Below, one piece after another: positions 1 through 7,314 of a stretch of 44,862 nucleotides of DNA. The notes under the pieces were generated by a model, which saw only the letters and a program-made list of their open reading frames with translations, searched no databases and was not told the DNA's origin. The stretch is from Myxococcus llanfairpwllgwyngyllgogerychwyrndrobwllllantysiliogogogochensis (lineage in GTDB: Bacteria > Myxococcota > Myxococcia > Myxococcales > Myxococcaceae), in NCBI RefSeq assembly GCF_006636215.1, contig NZ_VIFM01000072.1, forward strand, positions 1 through 44,862. Reading direction: 5' to 3'. The translations under genes and the position numbers were made by a program. Position 1 is the first letter of the stretch. Each line of letters begins with the position of its first letter.

Positions 1-157
1 GGACGGGCGGATGCCCCGGGCGGCGATGGCGGCCGCGGTGGCGCGGGCCGGGGGGGATTTCGAGGTCATCGATGACGCGGGGGCGACGTTCCAACGCAAC
101 CTGCCGCAGGTGGGACGGGCCGTGTCCACCTGGCTCCAGCGGCTCTCCGGCGGATGA
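1..157 (+). CDS. C-terminal end of an unidentified protein (5' truncated)
   Basis: An open frame enters from the left edge (first full codon at base 2) and closes with TGA at 155-157, giving about 51 residues. They are Ala/Arg/Gly-rich and end in a helix-like stretch (QVGRAVSTWLQRLSGG). The pattern Gly-Gly-Asp-Phe, a short loop, then a terminal amphipathic helix with Trp-Leu resembles the end of an alpha/beta hydrolase. No catalytic motif lies inside the window, so that is a guess. Codon use matches neighbouring real genes, which supports coding. The gene lies 161 bases upstream of the protease gene and is probably a separate unit. Confidence 0.5.
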   Translation, partial: DGRMPRAAMAAAVARAGGDFEVIDDAGATFQRNLPQVGRAVSTWLQRLSGG

Positions 158-239
158 CCGATGCGCTGCAACCCACCGGACTCCTTCACATTTCTTCAGC
201 CTCCCGCACTTGCACGCCGGGAGAGCGGACGTACAGACT

Positions 240-251
240 GTCTGCGCAGAC
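240..251. promoter_or_regulatory. perfect 12-bp palindrome upstream of the S8 protease gene
   Basis: GTCTGCGCAGAC reads identically on both strands and lies 67 bases upstream of the protease start, in a 161-base non-coding gap. This size and symmetry would suit a dimeric repressor or activator, but there is only one copy and no regulator is known. A poor promoter-like pair (TTGCAC at 210-215, TACAGA at 232-237, 16-base spacer) lies just before it, which would put the palindrome close to a transcription start if that promoter is real. Confidence 0.25.
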
Positions 252-318
252 CCAATCGTTTCGCCGTTCGTTCGTAGGGTCTTCCGGAAGCGTGCCTCGT
301 TCCTCAAGGAGTAGCCCG

Positions 319-2124
319 ATGCGGATGGTGCGATGGACCCTGGGTGGCGCCGCGCTGGCCCTGGCCGTGACGGTAGCCCCTGCGTGCAAGTCCGCGGAGA
401 GCGACGCCGAGCGTGCGCCCGCGCCTCCCGCCTCGCTCGAGAACCTGGCGGACGACGTGGATGTCGTCCCGCACGCCATCCTCGTGGACTTCAAGGACGG
501 CACCACGCAGGCCCAGTTTGACGCCTGGGAGGCCGACTGGGGCGTGGACCTGGAGCTCAACTCCGTGGAGAGCGCCGACGAGGCCCTCACCCTGGCGGTG
601 GGCGTGGATGACGTGCAGGGCGTGCTGGAGCGCATCCGCCAGCATCCCAGCGTCGAGGCCGCCGAGCCGCTGATGGAGGTCCGCGCCAGCTTCACTCCGA
701 ATGATCCGGAGTACGCGCAGCAGTGGAACCTCAAGATGATCGACATGCCCAAGGCGTGGGAGCGCAGCCGGGGCAAGGGCGTGGTGGTGGCGGTGCTCGA
801 CACCGGCATCGCGTACGAGGACCACGACGACTTCAAGCAGGTGCCGGACCTGAAGGGCGTGAAGTTCGTTCCGGGCTACGACTTCGTGAACGACGACGAG
901 CACGCCAACGATGACCACGGGCACGGCACGCACGTGGCGGGCACCATCGCCCAGGCCACCAACAACGGCGAGGGCGTGGCGGGTGTGGCCTTCGAGGCGA
1001 CGCTGATGCCGGTGAAGGTGCTCAACCACTTCGGTGGCGGCACCACGGCGGACATCGCGGACGCCATCCGCTTCGCGGCGGACAAGGGCGCCAACGTCAT
1101 CAACATGTCGCTGGGCGGTGGCGGCTACTCGCAGGTGATGGCCAACGCGGTGGAGTACGCGCGCAAGAAGGGCGTCACCGTGGTGGCCGCGGCCGGCAAC
1201 GGTGGGCGCGCGCGCGTGGAGTTCCCCGCGGCCTATCCCGGCGCGGTGTCGGTGTCGGCGGTGGGGCCCGAGGGCTCGCTCGCGCCGTACTCGTCCTACG
1301 GCAAGGAGCTGGATATCGCGGCGCCCGGTGGTGACAAGCGCAAGGGCGACCAGGGTGGCATCCTCCAGAACACCATCGACCCGAGAGACCCCTCGCGCTC
1401 CGTCTACGCGTCGTACCAGGGCACCAGCATGGCCACCCCGCACGTGGCCGCGGTGGCCGCGATGCTGTACGCGGCTGGCGCGAAGACTCCGGACGCGGTG
1501 GAGAAGGCGCTGTACGCCGGCGCGGCGAAGGTCGCGGACCAGGCGTGGACCGAGCAGTACGGCCACGGTCTGCTCAACGCGGAGGCGTCGCTCGCGTCGC
1601 TGGGTGGCGGGATGTCGCGCTGGCCGCCGCTGTACTGGGCGCTGGGCCTGCTGGCCTTCGTGCTGCTGACCCTGCGGGGCCGCGAGCGTCCGGGCTACCT
1701 CAACGCGCTCCTGCGTCCGGCCTTCCTGGTGCCGCTGCTGCTGTCCACGGTGGGCGTGTACTTCGTGCGCACGTGGTTCGTGAGCTCGGCGGACGTGACG
1801 GGGAGCGTGGTGGAGATGGCGTCGCTGCCCATCCCCGACTGGGAGCGCATCATCTTCGGCCGTCGCACGGTGAGCCCGCTGTTCTACAGCGCGCTCATCC
1901 CGGTCCTGCTGTCGCTGCCGGCCATCGGTTGGAAGGGTCTGCGTCCGGCGGTGGGCGGACTCGCGCTGGGCTTCGCGGGCTTCCTGGCGTACTCGGCGTG
2001 GGCCGGCGCGCCCGCGCTGTCGTGGATGCCCTTCACGTTCCTGGCGAAGCCGTGGCTGGGCTTCAACACCGTCCTCTGCATCGTCGTCGCCCGGGCCATG
2101 CTCAAGAAGGAGGACGTGCCTTGA
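319..2124 (+). CDS. S8 (subtilisin-family) serine protease with C-terminal membrane domain
   Basis: Predicted secreted serine endopeptidase of the subtilase family, 601 residues from the ATG at 319, which has AAGGAG at 306-311. The frame is open upstream to 154, but that stretch has no ribosome site and is not protein-like. The N-terminus is a signal sequence ending in Cys23 with a weak lipobox (APAC). Residues about 45-125 resemble an I9-type propeptide, followed by a thermitase-like catalytic domain. The triad is Asp161 (VLDTG), His202 (HGTHVAG) and Ser370 (GTSMATPH), with oxyanion Asn294 (AGNGG). After about residue 430 come roughly four hydrophobic segments, so the enzyme looks tethered to a membrane. 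That C-terminal part is unusual for the family. The stop codon overlaps the next gene. Confidence 0.93.
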   Translation: MRMVRWTLGGAALALAVTVAPACKSAESDAERAPAPPASLENLADDVDVVPHAILVDFKDGTTQAQFDAWEADWGVDLELNSVESADEALTLAVGVDDVQGVLERIRQHPSVEAAEPLMEVRASFTPNDPEYAQQWNLKMIDMPKAWERSRGKGVVVAVLDTGIAYEDHDDFKQVPDLKGVKFVPGYDFVNDDEHANDDHGHGTHVAGTIAQATNNGEGVAGVAFEATLMPVKVLNHFGGGTTADIADAIRFAADKGANVINMSLGGGGYSQVMANAVEYARKKGVTVVAAAGNGGRARVEFPAAYPGAVSVSAVGPEGSLAPYSSYGKELDIAAPGGDKRKGDQGGILQNTIDPRDPSRSVYASYQGTSMATPHVAAVAAMLYAAGAKTPDAVEKALYAGAAKVADQAWTEQYGHGLLNAEASLASLGGGMSRWPPLYWALGLLAFVLLTLRGRERPGYLNALLRPAFLVPLLLSTVGVYFVRTWFVSSADVTGSVVEMASLPIPDWERIIFGRRTVSPLFYSALIPVLLSLPAIGWKGLRPAVGGLALGFAGFLAYSAWAGAPALSWMPFTFLAKPWLGFNTVLCIVVARAMLKKEDVP

Positions 2125-2336
2125 AGCTGTCCGGGCGCGTGGTCTTCCGGGACGTCGAGACGGGCGTCTGGGTGCTGGAAGGCGACGACGGCACCACCTA
2201 CCAACTGGCGGGTGGCGACCGGAAGATCAAGAAGGACGGCCAGCGCATCGAGGCCGAGGGCGACGTGGACCGTGACGTGCTCACCAGCGCCATGGTGGGC
2301 CCCGTGTTCCACGTCAGCTCGTATCGCTTCGTCTGA
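2121..2336 (+). CDS. small DUF5818-like protein, TTG start coupled to the protease gene
   Basis: A 71-residue protein starting at TTG 2121, whose last two bases belong to the protease stop (TTGA overlap). AAGGAGG at 2107-2113, seven bases upstream, makes this start convincing although it is not ATG. The sequence is beta-rich with no signal peptide or membrane segment. Its pattern (GRVVFRD near the start, GVWVLEGDDGTTYQL, GPVFHV near the end) resembles the small DUF5818 family, probably a compact beta-barrel of unknown function. Translational coupling suggests it acts with the protease or is made in fixed ratio to it, but the fold gives no direct clue. Confidence 0.75.
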   Translation: MKLSGRVVFRDVETGVWVLEGDDGTTYQLAGGDRKIKKDGQRIEAEGDVDRDVLTSAMVGPVFHVSSYRFV

Positions 2337-2341
2337 GGTGT

Positions 2342-2361
2342 GAGGGGCCGCGCTGCCCCTC
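2342..2361. terminator. stem-loop between convergent genes
   Basis: GAGGGGC (2342-2348) pairs perfectly with GCCCCTC (2355-2361) across a six-base loop. It lies in the 32 bases between the stop of the small DUF5818-like gene and the stop of the CPBP protease gene on the other strand, so it could end transcription both ways. There is no strong T tract. Confidence 0.5.
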
Positions 2362-2368
2362 TCGCCTG

Positions 2369-3565
2369 TCAGGGCTGCTTGGGGCCGCCCGCGCTCTTGT
2401 GGGCGCGGGCCTGACGCAGCCGCTCCTCGTGGTACGCCTCCATGGGGGCCGCGCCTCGACGAGCGGCGGCCCGCAGCTCCTCCAACGCCTCTCGCTCCGC
2501 CTGCAGCCCGGGCTCCGCGTCCTTCTTGAGCGGTGTCAGGGGATTGGCCACGTCGAAGAGGTTGAGGGAGACGCCTCGCCTGTCCACGACGCCCAGCAGG
2601 ACGAGGGACACCGTCGCGGCCGCCACCCAGGGAAACAGCAGCGTCGGCAGGGACGGCACCGGCCGAGTCTCCCGGGCGCTCTCGTCGCTGTGTGGCGCGC
2701 CCACGCCCCATACCGACGCGTGGTGGCGCGCGAAGGTCATCAGCCCCAGCAGCCCCACCCAGCCCAGTCCCGCCAGGGAGAGCACGGCCAGCGGCGAGGT
2801 GTCCGTGTCCGTCGCCCCCTGGTCCATCGCCTTGGCCGCGAGGAACAGCACGGAGGACACCAGGTTGTTGGCCGCGTGCGCGCCGATGCCCGGCCACAGC
2901 GAGCCGGTGCGCAGGTAGAGCCAGCCGAACAGCAGGCCCAGCTCCACGCGCGCCACGAAGCCCACCGGGTCCAGATGGAACGCGCTGAACACCACGGCGG
3001 AAATCACCAGGGCCTTCACCGGTGATGCCGGAGGCCGAGGCGTGATGCCCCGCTGGAAGACGCCCCGGAAGAACAGCTCCTCGCAGAAGGGAGCGGCGAC
3101 CGTCACGCCCGCGAGGATGACGGCCAGCTCCACGGGCGTCTGCTGATCGAAGAGGCGCGAGCCGTCGAACATCTCCGTCAGCCACTCGGGCGCGAGCTTC
3201 TGGGCAACGAACTGGATGGGCACCACCAGCGCGAAGAAGTTGGCCACGCCCAGCAGGAAGCCAAAGAGGGTGGGCAGCGCGGGCAGCGGCGTCAGCCCGG
3301 TGTACAGCGCGGGCTTCCATCCGCCCATCCGCGGCAGCAACCAGCCCAGGCCCAGGAAGATGAACACCTCGGTGAACCAGATTCCGAAGGCCGCGTTGAG
3401 GAACTGGACCGAACCTCCCACCGCGATGAACAGCACCAACGCCAGCGCCGCCCCCGCCAGCGCGAGCCTCCGTGGGCTCCCTGGCTCAGGGCGCTCTGGG
3501 GGTGGCGGCTCGGAGGGACCCGTCGGCTCATGAGGCCGGGCGTCGCTGGGAGCGGAATCTTCCAA
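2369..3565 (-). CDS. CPBP-family intramembrane metalloprotease
   Basis: A 398-residue polytopic membrane protein of the CPBP/Abi (CAAX protease 2, Rce1-like) family. Members are intramembrane metalloproteases used in prenyl-protein processing, bacteriocin self-immunity or envelope signalling. The defining motifs are in order: Glu162-Glu163-x3-Arg167 (EELFFR), Phe193-x3-His197 (FSAFH) and His230-x3-Asn234 (HAANN). About seven hydrophobic segments lie between residues 33 and 300. The first 32 residues are a Pro/Glu-rich cytoplasmic tail, and the C-terminal 100 residues are hydrophilic and Arg/Glu-rich. The start is TTG at 3565 with AAGGAG just upstream. The gene is divergent from the beta-barrel/cytochrome cassette. 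Its substrate cannot be inferred. Confidence 0.9.
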   Translation of the reverse strand: MEDSAPSDARPHEPTGPSEPPPPERPEPGSPRRLALAGAALALVLFIAVGGSVQFLNAAFGIWFTEVFIFLGLGWLLPRMGGWKPALYTGLTPLPALPTLFGFLLGVANFFALVVPIQFVAQKLAPEWLTEMFDGSRLFDQQTPVELAVILAGVTVAAPFCEELFFRGVFQRGITPRPPASPVKALVISAVVFSAFHLDPVGFVARVELGLLFGWLYLRTGSLWPGIGAHAANNLVSSVLFLAAKAMDQGATDTDTSPLAVLSLAGLGWVGLLGLMTFARHHASVWGVGAPHSDESARETRPVPSLPTLLFPWVAAATVSLVLLGVVDRRGVSLNLFDVANPLTPLKKDAEPGLQAEREALEELRAAARRGAAPMEAYHEERLRQARAHKSAGGPKQP

Positions 3566-3631
3566 TTTGGCGTCTCCTTGGAGCGAAAAGCTGAACTGTC
3601 CGCACTTCGACTTCTCTATACTGTGCGCACC

Positions 3632-5077
3632 TTGACGTCCTTCATCCTGGCTCGAACGGCGCAGCGGACGTGTTGGAAGCTCTCACAATCCCTGGGTGTG
3701 TGGTGTGCCCTGGGCGTGGGGCTGGGAGCGGCGACGTCGCACGCGTCGGCGTTCTTGGTGGAAGCGCGAACCGAGGCGCAGGCGTACCAGATTCGTGCGT
3801 GGCGTGGCAGCACACCAGATGACCCGGTGCTGCTTCCTCGGCGGCGAATCGTCCAGTACCTGGGCCTCAGCGCCTTCGAAATCGCCACCGGGCAGGACCT
3901 GGGCTTCGAGTCCAACCTGCGCATCTGGGCTGACTTCGGCTTGCCCAAGGGCGAGGCCGAGCGCGTCGACGGTCTGAAGTCCGAAGACGCAGAGCTGTTG
4001 CATGCGTACGTGCGCTACGCGAAGGGCGGCTTCGAGGGGCGCCTGGGCCGACAGCTCTACACGGACGTGTCGGACATCCTCGCGTTCGACGGCTTGCGCG
4101 TGCGGTACATGAGCCGCCTGGGATTGGGCGCGGAGGTGTACGGCGGGCTGTGGGTAAAGGGCACGAGCTTCCTGGGCTCCTCCGTGTACCAGTTGGAAGG
4201 GACGCGGGAGAGCGACGCGCGGCGCCTGGATGCAGGCGTGACGGGCGCGGACTCGACGCTCGATGCGATGGAGCCCCTCATCGGCGCGAAGCTGCTGATG
4301 GAGGACGTGAAGGGCTTCCACGCGTCGGTCGGCTATCGCAAGGCGCTGGTGGAGGGGAAGACGAACCTGGAGCGCGCCACGGTGGAGGCGCGCTACGGCC
4401 GCGGGCTGGGGGTCAACGTCCTGGCGGGCGTGGACTACGACGTGCTGATGGGCAAGGTGGCGCAGGTGCGCACGCAGCTGCGCTGGGATGCCACGCGCTT
4501 CGCGGCCACTGCGGAGGTGATGCGGCTGTCGCCCGTGCTGGCCGCGGACTCCATCTGGTACTACTTCGCGTGGGCGCCCCGTGACGAGGCGCGGCTGCGC
4601 GTGGACCTGTTCACCCCTGGCGCGCTGCGCTTCTACGTGCAGGGCCTTGGCAGCAAGTACAACGAGAACGTCAACCCGGACCTCGCCATCGCCGCCCAGG
4701 TGGACGCCGAAGGTGCTCCCGAGTCCACCAGCGTCGGTGGCTCCGCGGGCGCGGCGTGGCGCTCGGGGTCCTTCCGGTCGGCGTTGGATGTGACGTACCG
4801 CACGGGCTACGGCGGCGACCAGCTCTGGGGGGACCTCACCGGCGGCTACACGTTCGACCGGGAGCGCTTCACCCTGGACGCGCGGGTGTCCTTCGCGCGC
4901 ATCTTCGACAGCTTCAACGCGCGCCTGGGTGGCAACTTCTACGGCGCCCAGGTGTGGGCCAGTCGAGCGCTGACGCGGGCGACGCGGCTCTCCCTGGTGG
5001 TGGAGCAGAACTTCAACCCGTTCACCGACTCGGACACGAAGGGCTTCCTGCTCTTCGACCTGAAGGCGAGCCTGTAG
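3632..5077 (+). CDS. putative outer-membrane beta-barrel (porin-like) protein
   Basis: A secreted protein of about 481 residues. The N-terminus carries basic residues, a hydrophobic core and a likely signal-peptidase site (SHASA, then FLVEA). The mature part is a long run of alternating polar and hydrophobic segments rich in Tyr, Gly and Arg with short turns, as in outer-membrane beta-barrels. The last residue is Leu rather than the usual aromatic. Start choice is uncertain: the frame opens at 3530, but that would overlap the divergent CPBP gene. GTG 3623 or TTG 3632 fits the signal peptide better, though neither has a clear ribosome site, and a TATACT box lies at 3617-3622. The next gene, a 13-haem cytochrome, begins on the base after this stop, so the two are surely co-transcribed. 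I do not recognise a named family. Confidence 0.75.
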   Translation: MTSFILARTAQRTCWKLSQSLGVWCALGVGLGAATSHASAFLVEARTEAQAYQIRAWRGSTPDDPVLLPRRRIVQYLGLSAFEIATGQDLGFESNLRIWADFGLPKGEAERVDGLKSEDAELLHAYVRYAKGGFEGRLGRQLYTDVSDILAFDGLRVRYMSRLGLGAEVYGGLWVKGTSFLGSSVYQLEGTRESDARRLDAGVTGADSTLDAMEPLIGAKLLMEDVKGFHASVGYRKALVEGKTNLERATVEARYGRGLGVNVLAGVDYDVLMGKVAQVRTQLRWDATRFAATAEVMRLSPVLAADSIWYYFAWAPRDEARLRVDLFTPGALRFYVQGLGSKYNENVNPDLAIAAQVDAEGAPESTSVGGSAGAAWRSGSFRSALDVTYRTGYGGDQLWGDLTGGYTFDRERFTLDARVSFARIFDSFNARLGGNFYGAQVWASRALTRATRLSLVVEQNFNPFTDSDTKGFLLFDLKASL

Positions 5078-6265
5078 ATGCTGCCGCACCGCCAGAACCG
5101 AAACGCGCTGCTCGCCCTGGCCGCGCTTGCCACCATGGTGGGCGCCGGCGTCGCCTGGGCCGCCACGGCCCGCGAGCGCAGCCTCGCCGTGTATCCCGCG
5201 CAGCACGTGCCCCTGCGCTTCGACCATGCGCAGCACCTGGAGGCCGGGGCTGAGTGCGCCACGTGCCACGACGCGGCCCGCGCCAGTCAGTCCCCCAAGG
5301 ACGTCAACCTCCCGGGGCACGAGGAATGCGAGACGTGCCACGACATCGAGGCGGGGCGGAAGGGCAAGCCCACGGACCCGAAGTCGAGCTGCAACACGTG
5401 TCACCCGGGTTTCGACGCCACGGTGCGCAAGGAGCCCGCGAAGCTGTCCATGCCCACCGCCAACCTCATCTTCAGCCACCAGCAGCACGTGGACAAGAAG
5501 GTGGAGTGCTCGGTGTGCCACGGCGAGATGACGGACGTGAAGCTCGCCACGCGCAACCAGCTGCCGAAGATGGCCACGTGCTTCAAGTGCCATGACGGCA
5601 ACGTGGCCTCCAACACCTGCGCCACGTGCCATCCGACGGAGCCCTCCGGGCGACTGAAGCTCGTCTTTGATTCGGGCCTGCTGCGTCCCATGCAGGGCAA
5701 CCCGCTGGGCCTGGACCACGGGCCGCGCTACGAGTTCAACCACGGGGCGCGCGCGTCGACGGACCGGATGACGTGCATGCAGTGCCACAGCGAGAGCTAT
5801 TGCCAGACGTGCCACGACGGCATGCAGAAACCGCTGTCCATCCACCCGAACGACTACATCACGCTGCACCCGGTGCAGGCGCGAGCGGGCTCGCCCCGGT
5901 GCGAGAGCTGCCACCGTGCGCAGTCCTTCTGCGCCGCGTGTCATGAACGGGTGGGCGTGGGCATGGACGCGGACAAGTCGCTGCGTCCGCGCAACCAGAA
6001 GGTGCACCCGGACTACAGGGCCTGGGTGGAGCTGCCTGGCCCGCAGCACCACGGCATCGCCGCGTCGCGTGATTTGACGAGCTGCATCTCCTGCCACCGT
6101 GAGGAGTCCTGCACGAGCTGCCACTCCGAGCTGTCGTCGCGGCGGCAGATCAACCCGCACCCGGCGGGCTTCGCGCAGACGTGCAAGAAGCTGGCGTCCG
6201 CGAATGACCGGGCCTGCCTCAAGTGCCACTCGGCGGAGAGCCTGGCGCAGAAGGGGTGCCGGTGA
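5078..6265 (+). CDS. periplasmic/outer-membrane multihaem c-type cytochrome (13 haem motifs)
   Basis: A 395-residue exported cytochrome with a signal peptide (hydrophobic core at residues 10-28, cleavage near AWA-AT). I count thirteen CxxCH haem-attachment motifs, the first at Cys60-His64 and the last at Cys380-His384. Many extra histidines (FDHAQH, FSHQQH, FNHGA) could be distal ligands, as in cytochrome c3/c7-type modules. Likely role: electron transfer across the periplasm or outer membrane. The gene abuts the beta-barrel gene (TAG then ATG, no gap) and overlaps the lipoprotein gene by one base, so the three form a tight operon. The redox partner and physiological reaction are unknown. The protein is far from the named NrfA and Hao types in length and motif layout. 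Confidence 0.92.
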   Translation: MLPHRQNRNALLALAALATMVGAGVAWAATARERSLAVYPAQHVPLRFDHAQHLEAGAECATCHDAARASQSPKDVNLPGHEECETCHDIEAGRKGKPTDPKSSCNTCHPGFDATVRKEPAKLSMPTANLIFSHQQHVDKKVECSVCHGEMTDVKLATRNQLPKMATCFKCHDGNVASNTCATCHPTEPSGRLKLVFDSGLLRPMQGNPLGLDHGPRYEFNHGARASTDRMTCMQCHSESYCQTCHDGMQKPLSIHPNDYITLHPVQARAGSPRCESCHRAQSFCAACHERVGVGMDADKSLRPRNQKVHPDYRAWVELPGPQHHGIAASRDLTSCISCHREESCTSCHSELSSRRQINPHPAGFAQTCKKLASANDRACLKCHSAESLAQKGCR

Positions 6266-6729
6266 TGCGCGCGCGCCAGTCTTTCGTGAGGGGCACGCTG
6301 CTGGTGGCCTTGTCGGTGACGTCGCTCTCGGGGTGTCTGGAGCCAGGGGACGCCATCTACGACCGACGCGACACGGTGCCGCCCAGGGTCATCTCCACCG
6401 ACCCGGGTGGCGGTGGGGTGCTGGCGACGGATGGCACGCTGCGCATCACCTTCTCGGAGGCGATGGACGTGCGCAGCCTGCGTCCCGGCATTGCCGTGTT
6501 CGCCGCGCGCGATGAAGTCCCGCTCACCGTCCTCGCGCCGGAAGTTCCGGAGCTGGAGCAGGACGTGGAGCGGGGCGACGTGGAGTACACCGTGGAGGCC
6601 AGGGTCGCCGAGGGCTCCACGCTGTCGCCCAACACGCAGTACACGCTGGTGCTGCGCGACGTCCTCACGGACTACGAGGGCAACCCGTTGGCCACCGAGG
6701 TGCGGGTGGTGTTCCGCACCGCGCCGTGA
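6265..6729 (+). CDS. Ig-like (Big_5/SbsA-type) domain lipoprotein of the cytochrome operon
   Basis: A 154-residue lipoprotein starting at ATG 6265, which shares a base with the cytochrome stop (TGATG). A start 14 codons earlier is open but would lie inside the cytochrome gene. The N-terminus RARQSFVRG, a hydrophobic core and the lipobox LSGC give lipidated Cys24. The rest is one Ig-like domain of the Big_5 type: PPRVISTDPGG, then TLRITFSEAMD, then NTQYTLVLRD, ending VVFRTAP. Such domains are extracellular spacers or binding modules. Placement after a beta-barrel and a cytochrome suggests an accessory subunit at the outer membrane, but no interaction can be read from the sequence. Confidence 0.85.
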   Translation: MRARQSFVRGTLLVALSVTSLSGCLEPGDAIYDRRDTVPPRVISTDPGGGGVLATDGTLRITFSEAMDVRSLRPGIAVFAARDEVPLTVLAPEVPELEQDVERGDVEYTVEARVAEGSTLSPNTQYTLVLRDVLTDYEGNPLATEVRVVFRTAP

Positions 6730-6744
6730 GCCGAGCGCGCCCGG

Positions 6745-7242
6745 CTACATCCGCGTGAAGTCGAAGTCCTGGGCCACGGCCTTGCCGTTCTCGTCGCCTT
6801 CGATTCGCGCGGTGAGGCGGCCCGCCGAGGGGCGCTGGTAGAAGATGCGCTTGGGGTGGTCGTTCTGGGGGTTCTCGAAGAGCGCGCCGTTGCTGTTGCA
6901 GCGCACCAGCTTGAAGTCCGTGCCCGGGCGGCCCATGGGCTGGGCGACGTAGTAGAGGCCGTCGGCGCGGGCTTCGATGCGCATGTACTCGAAGAACACC
7001 GTCTTGTTGCGGACGATGGCGCGGCTCACCCCGAAGAGCGTGCCGGCGTCCGCGTGCGTCCAGTGCTCCTCCACCGTGCTGCCTGCCTTGTCCTGACGCC
7101 AGCTCCCCGACATCCATGCGAGGTCATGGATGGAGTCCCCGCAGGTGCGCGAGGGCGTCTCGCGCTCGGGTGGTGTCGACTTGCAGCCGAGGAGGGGGAC
7201 ACCACAGAGCGCGAGGGCGAGGAGGGCAGGGCGGACGAGCAT
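6745..7242 (-). CDS. DUF6265-like lipoprotein
   Basis: 165 residues from the ATG at 7242; the frame extends 12 codons further, but those codons lack signal character. The signal ends in the lipobox PLLGC with Cys20 lipidated. The mature protein matches the DUF6265 pattern: LAWMSGSWR, then EEHWTHADAGTLFGVSR, then FFEYMRIEA, then FENPQNDHPKRIFYQR. Such proteins are predicted lipocalin-like beta-barrels that may bind a small hydrophobic ligand, but no function is established. The gene lies downstream of plsB on the same strand, beyond a stem-loop, and converges with the Ig-like lipoprotein gene 15 bases away. Confidence 0.8.
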   Translation of the reverse strand: MLVRPALLALALCGVPLLGCKSTPPERETPSRTCGDSIHDLAWMSGSWRQDKAGSTVEEHWTHADAGTLFGVSRAIVRNKTVFFEYMRIEARADGLYYVAQPMGRPGTDFKLVRCNSNGALFENPQNDHPKRIFYQRPSAGRLTARIEGDENGKAVAQDFDFTRM

Positions 7243-7269
7243 GTCCGCATCCTCACATGCCTCGCTGAC

Positions 7270-7301
7270 GGGCCGCACCGCCGATGGCGACAGTGCGGCC
7301 C
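7270..7301 (-). terminator. strong stem-loop downstream of plsB
   Basis: GGGCCGCAC (7270-7278) pairs perfectly with GTGCGGCCC (7293-7301), and inside it CGCC pairs with GGCG, giving a two-tier hairpin just past the plsB stop. No T tract follows on the minus strand, so it may be a Rho-assisted or processing structure rather than a classical intrinsic terminator. Confidence 0.5.
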
Positions 7302-7314
7302 GCGTGAGTGAGGG

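Noticed and set aside
154-318. N-terminal extension of the S8 protease from ATG 154
   Set aside because: Lacks a ribosome site and protein-like composition; ATG 319 has AAGGAG and begins a signal sequence.
3683-6229. 848-codon minus-strand frame opposite the barrel/cytochrome genes
   Set aside because: His/Arg/Val-rich antisense reading of real genes; the plus strand carries 13 haem motifs and signal peptides.
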